Below, piece after piece: positions 1 to 7,797 of a stretch of DNA of 31,003 nucleotides. The stretch's first letter is position 1; each line of letters begins with the position of its first letter. Position numbers and translations under genes: made by a program. The notes under the pieces were generated by a model that was not told where the DNA came from, searched no databases, and saw only the letters and a list, made by a program, of their open reading frames with translations. The DNA comes from MA-ANB-1 sp040878225 (GTDB lineage: Bacteria; Actinomycetota; Acidimicrobiia; Spongiisociales; ZC4RG35): contig JBBDMR010000041.1 in NCBI GenBank assembly GCA_040878225.1, positions 1 to 31,003 on the forward strand. The letters are read 5' to 3'.

Positions 1-50
1 TCATAGCTCCATCCTCTCAAGGATCGGAGCCTCCGCAAGACCCGGGGTGA

Positions 51-1390
51 TTCAACACGGGGAACGCTCAACGGCTTGTGGCACTTTGGCGGGATCGGGT
101 TCGATACGTCCCAGTCTGGAAGAAGTGGCTTGTCTGGGACGGGACCGTTTGGCGGATCGACCACGACGCGGTTCTTGTCAGCGGCCTCGCCAAACCGTAT
201 CCAGGTGGCTCTATCAGCAGCTCGCAAACTTCCCGGCGAACACTTCCAACGACAACCACGACGTTGCCCGCAAGGCCCTGAATTCGTGGGCGAAACAATC
301 GGCGTCTGTCTACAAGGTGCAGGCCATGATCAACCTGGCCCGCTCAGAGCCGGGGGTCCTCACAGTGCCCTCAGACCTCGACGCCGACCCCGATCTCTTG
401 TGCGTTGAAAACGGATACGTGGACTTGAGAACGGGGACTTTCCACGATCCGGACCCCATGAAGTTGATGACGAAGCAGGCACCAGTGGCTTACGACCATA
501 CAGCCAATGCCCCCCTCTGGGAAACGTCCCTAGCCGACTGGCAAACCGACCCCGACACCCGTGAATACCTCCATAGGCTTTGTGGAGAGGCGTTGTCAGG
601 GACCGTGATGGACCACCTTTTCGTGATCCACTTCGGTCATGGCCGCAACGGCAAGGGGACATTCGTGGGGGCTTTGCGCTCGGTGTTAGGGCCGTACTTC
701 GTCACACCTGACAAGTCGCTGATCGTTTCAGGACTCAAAGAACACGCCACTGTTTATGTAAGCCTGTTCCGCACCCGCCTCGCTGTCGCCGTGGAAACCG
801 ATCGACGGGTCAAACTCTCCGAAGCCGAAGTGAAGAACCTCACAGGTGGCGATCAGATCGGCGCCCGCCGACTCTATGAAGATCAGTGGTGGTTTGATCC
901 AACTCATTCTCTCTGGCTTGCCACCAACTACCTCCCCCAAATAACAGGGTTCGATGAAGGCATTTGGGAACGGGTCAAAGTCGTGCCATGGGAGCAGAGC
1001 TACACCGGAAAAAGTCGTGTTCGTGATCTTGGTGAGCAGCTCAGAGGTGAAGCGCCGGGAATTCTCAACTGGTTGATTGAAGGCAATTTGAAGTGGCGGG
1101 CCGACGGGATCGACACCACCCCCCAGAAGGTCACCGATGCCACCGCCGAGTATCGACAGAAAGAGGACCTTTTCGCCCAATGGCTTGAAGATGAAGGGTG
1201 GAAGTTCCTCAAGGGGACCCGCTCCACCTCGAAGGCCTTGGGCGAATCTTACAAGGGGTGGGCCGATGACAACAACGCTCCCCCGCTCGATTGGGGAACT
1301 CTTGGCCCCTGGCTGACCGCTCACGGAAGCACTTCTTACCGCAGCAAGGGGGGGCGGGGATGGAACGGCATTGTGAGGGAAAACCGATGA
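51..1390 (+). pseudogene. Phage/plasmid primase-helicase (P4/D5 type), frameshifted and partial at the 5' side
   Basis: This is the helicase part of a mobile-element primase, which would unwind and prime element replication. A D5_N-type stretch (VENGYVDLRTG near nt 400) is followed by a Walker A motif (GRNGKGT, nt 640-661) and the SF3-type core. The N-terminal stretch FNTGNAQRLV...RYVPVWKKWLVWDG reads in frame 3 from nt 51. The rest reads in frame 2 from about nt 195 to the stop at 1390. The frames would join if the AAA run at 192-194 had one more A. Frame 3 also has a TGA at 48-50 just before the conserved region, so the upstream primase part is cut off or outside the window. The frame-2 start at nt 47 would give about 50 unrelated residues. 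Either the gene is decaying or the read has an error. Family assignment is firm; activity is doubtful. Confidence 0.85.
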
Positions 1391-1734
1391 ACGGCGGAAA
1401 GTCTATGAAAACAAGGCTTTTTCCCGCGAGGGTGACAGGCGTGACAGGGGTTGGCATAACTCTCTATAGAACACCTTCCCTAAGAGACTCTTACAAAAGG
1501 GTGTCACCCCTGTCACCCCTTGGCTCTTTTGGTGCCATTTCTCGCCCGGCCAATCCTCCCGCCGTCCATCCTCACGCGCTCACCAATCCTCCCGCCGTAC
1601 ATCCTGATTCGATACCCGAGGGCAAGGGCGGACCCGCCTCCCGGTGCCCGGACTGCGGTGCCATGAGGATCACCTACCCCAACGGGTCACAGAAGTGCAG
1701 CCAATGCGTCAAAGAAACGGAGGCGAAGCCATGA
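1387..1734 (+). CDS. Small zinc-ribbon protein of the mobile element
   Basis: This 115-residue reading frame starts at an ATG that overlaps the primase stop (ATGA at 1387-1390), so translation is probably coupled. The C-terminus has two CxxC-type pairs (CPDCG and CSQC, about residues 91-110) and should fold as a zinc ribbon. The middle repeats NPPAVHP twice (nt 1551-1605). The N-terminal part (VTGVTGV) is coded by one arm of an inverted repeat described separately. I know of no function; a nucleic-acid-binding accessory of replication is possible because of its place behind the primase. A longer frame from 1291 is less likely because it lies inside the primase. Confidence 0.55.
   Translation: MNGGKSMKTRLFPARVTGVTGVGITLYRTPSLRDSYKRVSPLSPLGSFGAISRPANPPAVHPHALTNPPAVHPDSIPEGKGGPASRCPDCGAMRITYPNGSQKCSQCVKETEAKP
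1431..1519. repeat. Inverted pair of GTGACAGG-type direct repeats after the primase
   Basis: The left arm (1431-1449) contains two direct copies, GTGACAGGC and GTGACAGGG. The right arm (1501-1519) is GTGTCACCCCTGTCACCCC, the inverted form of the same doublet. About 16 of 20 positions match when the arms are folded, with a spacer of about 50 nt. The arms lie inside the small zinc-ribbon reading frame, where they code VTGVTG and VSPLSP. The arms could be protein-binding sites or a recombination-prone hairpin; no function is shown. Confidence 0.5.
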
Positions 1735-2234
1735 CAGGTCGAATCGAGACAGTAACTAACACCATCACGGGTGACCGGTGGACAATCTCCGGGCACCGTG
1801 ACCCCGGAAAGCGGAGGAGCACGATCTACGCCGAAAAGCTAACCGGGGTCGGAAGCCGCCACCTCGACGAAGTACAAGCTGGCCTTCTCAACCGTCTTGT
1901 GATTCTTGGCGTCTGGTCCGTGTTCCTCGACTACCCACCGAACACTTCCGAAACCGTGGTGGCGGCGGCGCACTACGAAGTATCGACGGACCACGTAGCC
2001 GTGCCCGTGGGGGCGACCTTTTTCGTGACGGCGAAGACCGCCCTCACCAAAATCATTCAAGGGAACGGTATGGGCGAACTGCACGACTTCGCCGACGAGG
2101 TGTGGTTCCGGAGCCTCCAGCCAGATCGCTGGACGTTCGATTTCTGGGCCTTGATCGGATGGGGCGAAGTGATCGAAGTCCCTCCCGTCATTTCCGGCAC
2201 GAACACAACAAGCAATGAGAGGACACACAAATGA
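1731..2234 (+). CDS. Hypothetical protein of the mobile element
   Basis: The 167-residue frame begins with ATG at 1731, which overlaps the stop of the previous gene (ATGA). It reads MTGRIETVTNTITG and continues as a mixed alpha/beta soluble protein without signal peptide or membrane segment. Residues about 95-125 are hydrophobic and aromatic (VGATFFVTAKTAL). I do not recognise the family. Its place in a chain of overlapping genes behind the primase makes it a likely element gene. An upstream in-frame ATG at 1644 lies inside the zinc-ribbon gene and is not preferred. Confidence 0.6.
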   Translation: MTGRIETVTNTITGDRWTISGHRDPGKRRSTIYAEKLTGVGSRHLDEVQAGLLNRLVILGVWSVFLDYPPNTSETVVAAAHYEVSTDHVAVPVGATFFVTAKTALTKIIQGNGMGELHDFADEVWFRSLQPDRWTFDFWALIGWGEVIEVPPVISGTNTTSNERTHK

Positions 2235-2893
2235 CCAATGCAAACAAAACCAAAACGACCCCCCAGGGCACCTACCAACCCTCAGCGACCGACGTGCTAC
2301 GGGGCTGGGGGGGCACCTTCTCTCGCGGCAACGTCGTCAGGTTCCCCCTGGACCTGATCGACTACGTGAAGGAAATCGACAAGCCAGCCGGTGACGCCCT
2401 CGCCGAAATCCAAAGGCTCGCCGAAGCCCATGACAGGGCCAAGGACGCCGCTACTGAGGCACGGCAGGAGTATGCGGGGTATAACGACCTGCGACGGGCA
2501 GAACTGAAAGACGCCGCTCTAAACGGCACCGAGCCACCGGAGGACAGAACCCAGCAACTCATCTCCAAGTTGAATGACGCCGAGTTGACCAAGGTCGGAA
2601 TCGCCCGTGCCCAGCACGATATGGCCGCCGAAGTGGCCAACGTCTTGGTCATGGCAGCGGTGAAAATTCAGCGGGCCGCGTGGGAGGAGGCCGCACAGCG
2701 AGCCGAGATTGCCCTCGCCGCAGCCGACAAAGCCATTGAGGCCATGGAACGAACCCGGTTCCCGATCAGAGTGGCCGAGTGGGCACGGTCACCGGCGAGG
2801 TTCGGCGGGGAAACGGTCACATCGACAGAGACGACCCTCATCGGCGTCAGGGCGCGCCTCGCCCGCTTCCTCGACCATGGGGGGAGTCTATGA
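2231..2893 (+). CDS. Hypothetical Ala/Glu-rich coiled-coil protein of the mobile element
   Basis: This 220-residue protein starts at an ATG overlapping the preceding stop. About residues 48-175 are rich in Ala, Glu, Lys and Arg with heptad-like spacing (LAEIQRLAEAHDRAKDAATEA) and should form a long helical or coiled-coil segment. Position in the primase-linked chain suggests an element-specific structural or DNA-associated protein. There is no signal peptide, no membrane segment and no recognisable catalytic motif. Confidence 0.65.
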   Translation: MTNANKTKTTPQGTYQPSATDVLRGWGGTFSRGNVVRFPLDLIDYVKEIDKPAGDALAEIQRLAEAHDRAKDAATEARQEYAGYNDLRRAELKDAALNGTEPPEDRTQQLISKLNDAELTKVGIARAQHDMAAEVANVLVMAAVKIQRAAWEEAAQRAEIALAAADKAIEAMERTRFPIRVAEWARSPARFGGETVTSTETTLIGVRARLARFLDHGGSL

Positions 2894-3370
2894 ACGCCCT
2901 CGAAGTCACCCTCAGACGGAACCCGTGGGGATCATCCCCGGAAGTGAGCGCAACTCAACGGCATGCCGGGGACGGGGGGTCCCCGGAGCCAACGTCAAAG
3001 GATCAACGGCAGCGAGGACTTCCGGAGACACGGCAGCGGGGCTTTCTTGAAGGACACGGGGGACCCTACCCCCTGGCATTCCCCCTTCCCCGGGGTATCC
3101 CCCGGACCGTAGGGCGAACTCACCTAAATAGTCCCTGCACTTCCCAGATTCCATGTTCCGGTGCCCAGATGCCCTCAATTCGCGCGGATAGGCCCTGCGT
3201 GGCCCTCATATCGCTCGACCCTAGAACGCTTATATCGCCAATCCTCGTCCGTGCGGAAACAGAGCCCAAGAGGGTCAAACAGGGCACGGTCACTGAGGTC
3301 ACACGTGTGGCCGGACCGGTCACACAGATGACCTTTCCCGGTCACACGCCGCACACGAAAGTGAGTCATC
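2894..3370. other. Gap with GC-rich palindromes; no convincing gene
   Basis: A frame stays open from an ATG at 2890 to 3387 (165 codons) and even overlaps the stop before it, but its composition (Pro, Arg, Ser, Gly-rich, no regular structure) looks like translated non-coding DNA. The stretch 2965-3115 is full of short G/C palindromes such as GGGGACCCTACCCC and CCCCGGGG. The last 85 bases hold the GGTCAC repeats listed separately. A replication origin or control region fits better than a gene, but an unusual small protein is not excluded. Confidence 0.45.
3288..3347 (+). repeat. Iteron-like GGTCAC(AC) repeats at about 21-bp spacing
   Basis: GGTCACAC occurs at 3297-3304, 3318-3325 and 3340-3347, and GGTCAC at 3288-3293. 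The three full copies are 21 and 22 bp apart, or two helical turns, so a protein would meet them on one DNA face. The block lies between the primase-linked genes and the terminase-like gene. In phage satellites and plasmids such arrays often mark the replication origin bound by the element's own replication protein. They could also be operators for the genes that follow. Binding and function are inferred. Confidence 0.5.
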
Positions 3371-3865
3371 ATGCCAACACCCCCTAGCCGAGTCTCGACA
3401 CGCGGGCATCGTTTCCGTGAACTGCAAGCCCTCGACCCCGACAACATCACGGTGCCCGATCTGGGACCCTGCCCCTTAGGCGGTGATTGGGCACCGTCGG
3501 TCGCCGCCTATTGGGAAAGCTTGTGGTCGCTTCCGCACTCTGCCGAATGGACAGAATCCGACATCGCAGAGCTTCGCAGCAGTCTCCTAGTCCTGAAGGA
3601 GCGCCTCGCCCGCCTCCCGGCAGCGGGACTCCCCGCCGACAAAGAGGCGCGGCTCCATGTCACTATCTCCGCCGAGCTTCGGCTGCTAGCAGCCAAGTTC
3701 ATGCTGTCGCCCTTGGATCGCCTCCGGGGTCGTATCGTCATCGCCTCACCCGCCGAAAAACCCTCACTGAGAGTGCAAGGGGTTCGGACCTCGCTACCGG
3801 TCAAAGAAGCCGACGGCGAACCGTGGACGGAGGAATGGCTAGAGGCCAGAGGTTTGGGCTCATGA
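3371..3865 (+). CDS. Putative phage terminase small subunit (P27-like)
   Basis: The protein has 164 residues. Its layout recalls P27-type small terminases: a Pro-rich N-terminus, a helical middle with a Trp-rich segment (WAPSVAAYWESLW, about residues 40-52), and the stretch ELRLLAAKFMLSPLDRLRGR (about 101-120), which matches the family pattern of a helix ending in FGLTPxxRxRL. Small terminases recognise packaging sites on phage DNA. No large terminase, portal or capsid gene follows in the window, so the gene may redirect a helper phage as in phage satellites, or be a leftover of a prophage. The identification rests on pattern memory and is moderate. Confidence 0.5.
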   Translation: MPTPPSRVSTRGHRFRELQALDPDNITVPDLGPCPLGGDWAPSVAAYWESLWSLPHSAEWTESDIAELRSSLLVLKERLARLPAAGLPADKEARLHVTISAELRLLAAKFMLSPLDRLRGRIVIASPAEKPSLRVQGVRTSLPVKEADGEPWTEEWLEARGLGS

Positions 3866-4134
3866 GGCACCGATTGTGGGACCTTCTCCCGGGTTTTCCC
3901 AAAGGTGTCGACCCTGACGACCCCGAACACCTCAGGCACCCGGTGGTTTCGAGCCTGACCTGCAACGGCGGAGTTTGGAAGGGTATCCAAGTGGGATGGG
4001 TCCTCGCTGATCCTCGCACCATCCTTGACATAGGACCGGGTACCGACCCCGCCGCCGCCAAAGAGCGCCTGAACGACCTTGCCCGGAGTCGAGAAAGGCT
4101 CATCAGAGAACTGGAGACTAAGAATGCCATCTAA
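3862..4134 (+). CDS. Small hypothetical element protein
   Basis: This 90-residue frame begins at an ATG overlapping the terminase-like stop (ATGA at 3862-3865). The N-terminal half is mixed; residues about 65-88 (AAAKERLNDLARSRERLIRELE) should be a charged helix. There is no known motif. The overlaps on both sides support translation as part of the same transcript. Confidence 0.55.
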   Translation: MRHRLWDLLPGFPKGVDPDDPEHLRHPVVSSLTCNGGVWKGIQVGWVLADPRTILDIGPGTDPAAAKERLNDLARSRERLIRELETKNAI

Positions 4135-4348
4135 ACCGACAGATGCTTCCGCATGGCTGCGAGACCAATTCAACTATCGAACGGCAGCATCCCCCCACGA
4201 AGCAGCAGAACCCACGCCACCAAAGGGCCGCGGATCCATCGACCAGGGACCACAAGGCCGACGGCCATTCGGTCCATCCCCGCCCACCGGGGACGAGTGG
4301 ATTCGCGCCATGATCCCCCGTCCTCTACGACACTGGCGCAGGTTCTAA
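4124..4348 (+). CDS. Small Pro/Arg-rich hypothetical element protein
   Basis: The ATG at 4124 gives 74 residues and overlaps the previous gene by 11 bases. The protein is polar and rich in Pro, Arg and Gly, with short helical ends (ASAWLRDQFNYR near the N-terminus, DEWIRAMIPRPLRHWRRF at the C-terminus). I do not recognise it. It is the last gene of the overlapping chain that starts at the primase. Confidence 0.45.
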   Translation: MPSKPTDASAWLRDQFNYRTAASPHEAAEPTPPKGRGSIDQGPQGRRPFGPSPPTGDEWIRAMIPRPLRHWRRF

Positions 4349-4734
4349 CCGCTCGATATTGCCGGTTATGCGTGGGTGAATTGGCTGGTTCCGGTAGTGC
4401 GTGCCGCGCGTTATGCGTTGCGAAAGTTGGCTCCGAATAGCTGAGTCTCTGTGTCGAGCTATTTGCCGCTACGAACGACGCATGCCTTTGTGGTGCTGTT
4501 TGTCCTGTGTCCGGATGCGTACTCGTCGATTGTAAGGACGTCTCGCCGCCGGTGGGTGCGAGCAGCGGCTTGCCGAGTTCTGGGCTATCCGTGACTCTCT
4601 GCCATCTCAGGCCGTCGTGGGAGTAGTAGACCTTGTTCACGACAGGCGGAGGCGGGTTCGGTTGTGACCCCTTCTAAGTTGATGACTTCGGTATCCGGGT
4701 CGGGCTGGGGAGGGCTAGAACGTCTGCTCTTGAA
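4349..4734. other. Gap without a supported gene
   Basis: No frame here has convincing coding character. A minus-strand frame (4170-4640) runs through the small gene before it and begins with VNKVYYSHDGLRW, which could be a scrap of a repeat protein, but the rest looks random. The DNA is less GC-rich than the flanking genes. The stretch is a likely junction between mobile-element segments. Confidence 0.4.
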
Positions 4735-5037
4735 TCACTCTGACGCAATACCCCTGCTGTCATCGTTCTCAGAGGTTACGGCTTGAATGCCCCACATGTC
4801 TGGCTCAGCGGTGATCTGGTCTTGCATCAGCACACGAATTGGATCCTCACCGGTGACATCCCGAACGATCTGAACGATGTCAATCGAGGTGTCCACAATC
4901 ACGTAGCCCTCACCTCGCTTCGATTCGTTGAATCCAACTGATACCCCAAGTGGGCCTTGAAGGTAGATATGGCTCGCTACCTGATGTGCCTTCTCCACCG
5001 TGTCGACAAATGCGTAGACACGCTTAATGGTCTCCAT
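4735..5037 (-). CDS. Small hypothetical protein
   Basis: This 100-residue soluble protein begins METIKRVYAFVDTVEKAHQV. It alternates predicted strands and helices (RVYAFV, KAHQVASHIY, GEGYVIVDT, DIVQIVRDVTG), which resembles a small ferredoxin-like alpha/beta fold, but no family is recognised. It stands alone on the minus strand, divergent from the lipoprotein gene. No clear ribosome-binding site precedes the ATG, so confidence is moderate. Confidence 0.5.
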   Translation of the reverse strand: METIKRVYAFVDTVEKAHQVASHIYLQGPLGVSVGFNESKRGEGYVIVDTSIDIVQIVRDVTGEDPIRVLMQDQITAEPDMWGIQAVTSENDDSRGIASE

Positions 5038-5221
5038 GATGAGGAAGCTTAGGAAAGCAAGTCGACGACCTCGCGAAGAATCGGTGCGGAGCGATAACGC
5101 TCGCCACGGTGAAGCGAGCAGAACGGCACTTATGGGGGTAATCGTGTCAAGTGATTTCTTGAATATGGCGGTAATCGGGTCTCACGGAGTTTGGAGCGGT
5201 GGTAGGCCTAAATTTCATGGA

Positions 5222-5992
5222 ATGCAGCGTCTTGCCCGTCTTGTCCTGCTGTCGGCGGTCCTCGTCTTGTCGGCATGCAGCCAATCAGCCTCATCTGAGC
5301 CTTCAATAGCCCCTGAGACCGTGCGCTCGAACTGGGAGTTGTCCTATGGCACGGATGGTCCTCCTGTAGCCCTTGAACTGGGTGCACTGCAGCCAGGCAC
5401 AGACGGTTGGGCGGAACAGGTGGTCGAGATTCGTGGTGCTCAGATCGAATACGTCGTCGATGTTCAGCTGACCGACACCTACAGGGCTGAGAGGTCGACT
5501 TTGATTGGTACCGATACCAGTGATGAAAGGACCGTCAGGCTGATGCACGGCGACACCGTGTCGATTTTTGTCACGTTCCCTAGTGAGCTGCCCTCTGGAA
5601 CACACACGTTTGACCTTGTGCTTCCTGTCTGGATCAATGCAACGGAGGTGATACCTGACCATCCCGACGATGAAATCACGATCACCCTCAGGTACACCGT
5701 TCAAACACCGGAGGAACAGAAGGCGGTCGAAGGGTTTTGCAAAGGTGCGGTACCGATGACCGACGGACGAACTCCCAGCCTCGAGGAACTCAACGATCTC
5801 TCGCATCTTGCGGAAACCGAGCTCGACAACGAAGACTACGAAGCTTTCGCTGGTCCCTTAGCGGAGTTGGTCGAGGATCTCGACGCTTACCTGTCCGGCA
5901 CGGGGCATGGTTACAGCACCATCGAGGTCAACGAGGTGATAGGCAGAATTTGCAACGTCAACATGCTCTCAGAAAGTGTGATCGGTGCCTGA
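5222..5992 (+). CDS. Putative lipoprotein
   Basis: The start at 5222 gives MQRLARLVLLSAVLVLSAC, a lipoprotein signal peptide with lipobox LSAC and Cys19 as the lipidation site. A longer frame from 5027 would bury this signal and is not preferred. The 237 residues after the signal look like an extracellular beta-rich domain (to about residue 165) followed by an acidic helical part (EELNDLSHLAETELDNEDYEAF). The protein should be anchored on the outer face of the membrane. No family or partner is recognised. The next gene is more than 200 bases away. Confidence 0.65.
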   Translation: MQRLARLVLLSAVLVLSACSQSASSEPSIAPETVRSNWELSYGTDGPPVALELGALQPGTDGWAEQVVEIRGAQIEYVVDVQLTDTYRAERSTLIGTDTSDERTVRLMHGDTVSIFVTFPSELPSGTHTFDLVLPVWINATEVIPDHPDDEITITLRYTVQTPEEQKAVEGFCKGAVPMTDGRTPSLEELNDLSHLAETELDNEDYEAFAGPLAELVEDLDAYLSGTGHGYSTIEVNEVIGRICNVNMLSESVIGA

Positions 5993-6221
5993 TTCGGAAC
6001 CACGCATATCGGCACTCATTGAGCGGGCGGGATCCACGACCGCGACCGAAGACACAACGACAACGACCCAGCCGACAACGACCAAGTGGTGCAAGTAATC
6101 AACAGGTAGCAAGGGCACAAATAGAAAAGAGCCTCCTGCGCCCGAAGACACAGTTCAGGGCGGGCGAGCCTCAAATCACTACGCCCATTGAACCTCGACC
6201 CCTATGGGCTAGATTCGGAAC

Positions 6222-7592
6222 ATGGTTGAACCCACACTTCATAAGGCAAGGCTGATTCCTGTATCAGGTATTGGATCGGTGCAAGAGGCCGAACAGCGTG
6301 CCACGTCGGCGTTTCTCGCCGTCCTCTCCGTGGTCCGGGACCTCTCTCTTGAGTTGCTTTCCCCGCTCGGAGCCTCAAAGGCGCAGAAGGCCACAGTCGA
6401 AACTTTCTCCGAAGTCATCATGCCTAAATCAAAGGTACGGCCCGACGGGATGATCCGGGTCTCTTACGCCAAAGCCAATTGGTCCGCCTTTGTCGAAGTC
6501 AAAACCGGTGAGAACTCCCACACGGCCGAACAAATCAACAATTATTGGAACCTGGCCAGGGAGTGGAAAGTCGACCACGTGTTAACCATCTCCAACGAGA
6601 TCGCCCCTAGCGCCGGTGCCCACCCGACGGACGGGCTAAAGGTGAGGGCATCTAGCAAGGTCGGGGTTTCGCATCTTTCGTGGAGTGCAATCGTCAGCGC
6701 GGCGATACGGATCAAGCAGCACAAAGGCGTAGCCGACCCAGAACAGGCTTGGTTGCTTGACGAGTTGATCCGGTACTTAGAACACCCCAAATCCGGTGCC
6801 CTCGACTTTTCCGACATGGGTCAAGATTGGGTTGCGATCCGTGACGGTGCCCGGGAAGGGACTCTCAATAAACGAAGCAAAGGGATCGAAGACGTAACGG
6901 GACGGTGGGACCAACTTCTCAGATTCGGTGCCCTCAGGTTGAGCGCCGATATAGGCGAGGATGTTTTAGTAATCCACCCGCGTGGCCAATCCGACACTCG
7001 CCAGCGCGCCGCCGCCCTAATCGAATCTATTTGTGGAGCGGGCACCGTGGCCGGAAGCTTGAGAATCCCAAATACAGCGGGGGACCTCAACGTGTCCGCC
7101 GATCTCAGAGCAAGACAGATCACCGCCTCAATTGATATCGACGCACCCCAAGACAAAGGGGCACGTGGTCGGGTTTCTTGGTTGGTCTCACAGCTTAGCG
7201 GGGCACCGGGAGACTTGGTTATTGAGGCTTTCCCCAAGGGTGCCCGGTCCAGCACATCCGCCACCCTTGAAGAAACCAGGGAGGATCGTTTCGCCTTGCT
7301 GGACAGCGACCACGGGGAACCGCACCGATTTACCGTCACCATGCGCTCCGAGATGGGATTGGGCCGCAAGACCGGTACCCGAAGCCCCGGGTTCATCAAG
7401 ACCGTCCTCGACCTGATCGAGAACTTCTACCGCTCCGTGGTCCAACAGATCACACCCTGGCAACCATCCGCCCCCAAACTCAAACAATCCATGCCGGTAC
7501 CCGAACCCGAGGATCAAGTTTTGGGGGGATACGATCCATTTACGTGGGCACAGGAGCGCCCCGACACCGAGGAAGGGCGCGATGTCCTTTAG
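6222..7592 (+). CDS. Conserved actinobacterial protein with PD-(D/E)XK nuclease-like N-terminus
   Basis: The 456-residue protein starts MVEPTLHKARLIPVSGI, which I recall as the conserved beginning of an unnamed actinobacterial family, supporting this start. Residues 74-75 (PD), 92-94 (EVK) and Q104 followed by NNYW form the pattern P-D-(x)n-E-x-K with a downstream Q-xxx-Y/W motif, typical of restriction-endonuclease-fold nucleases. The stretch DHVLTISNE (118-126) fits a core strand of that fold. The C-terminal half (about 210-400) is a separate mixed domain. It sits alone within mobile DNA, so a role in defence or stress is possible. Nuclease activity is inferred from motif only. Confidence 0.75.
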   Translation: MVEPTLHKARLIPVSGIGSVQEAEQRATSAFLAVLSVVRDLSLELLSPLGASKAQKATVETFSEVIMPKSKVRPDGMIRVSYAKANWSAFVEVKTGENSHTAEQINNYWNLAREWKVDHVLTISNEIAPSAGAHPTDGLKVRASSKVGVSHLSWSAIVSAAIRIKQHKGVADPEQAWLLDELIRYLEHPKSGALDFSDMGQDWVAIRDGAREGTLNKRSKGIEDVTGRWDQLLRFGALRLSADIGEDVLVIHPRGQSDTRQRAAALIESICGAGTVAGSLRIPNTAGDLNVSADLRARQITASIDIDAPQDKGARGRVSWLVSQLSGAPGDLVIEAFPKGARSSTSATLEETREDRFALLDSDHGEPHRFTVTMRSEMGLGRKTGTRSPGFIKTVLDLIENFYRSVVQQITPWQPSAPKLKQSMPVPEPEDQVLGGYDPFTWAQERPDTEEGRDVL

Positions 7593-7644
7593 CCCCGGGG
7601 GTTAACGGTGGCTCCCGGCCCCCCTCTTTTGAAGGGACATTCAA

Positions 7645-7797
7645 ATGACCGTTGAGAACACCTACCGTCCCGACCCGAAGACCACCGAATCGGTTGCCAG
7701 TGCCCTCACCTGTTCCTCGACAGGTCTCTCAGATCGGTGCTACGTTCCGAAGCGCCAAGCACATTCAAGATGTGGAGAGAATCCATTTGGCAATTGA
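7645..7797 (+). pseudogene. Short frame that may be the truncated start of another gene
   Basis: ATG at 7645 is preceded by a purine-rich GAAGGGA about 10 bases upstream and reads MTVENTYRPDPKTTESVASA, then stops after 50 residues at 7797. The reading overlaps the beginning of the channel gene in another frame. A good ribosome-binding site followed by an abrupt end suggests that the body of a gene was lost here and replaced by the channel sequence, or that a frame error separates it from the channel. Evidence is limited to this local context. Confidence 0.3.

Noticed and set aside
192..195. Programmed -1 frameshift in the primase
   Set aside because: GCCAAACCG is not a canonical X-XXY-YYZ slippery site, and the upstream TGA at 48-50 would still interrupt the frame.
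2890..3387. Plus-strand frame of 165 codons that overlaps the preceding stop by four bases
   Set aside because: Composition is Pro/Arg/Ser-rich without structure and it spans palindromes and iterons; it is mentioned as a doubtful alternative only.
4170..4640. Minus-strand reading frame of 156 codons beginning VNKVYYSHDGLRW
   Set aside because: It runs through the better supported small gene at 4124-4348, and beyond the first 35 residues has no protein-like pattern.
5985..6098. 37-residue Thr-rich frame (TTTTTQPTTTK) after the lipoprotein gene
   Set aside because: Too short, GTG start inside the previous stop region, and simple-sequence; perhaps a scrap of a linker.
5991..6221. GATTCGGAAC repeated at 5991 and 6212
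   Set aside because: A single 10-base direct repeat without symmetry or target-site context; could be chance.
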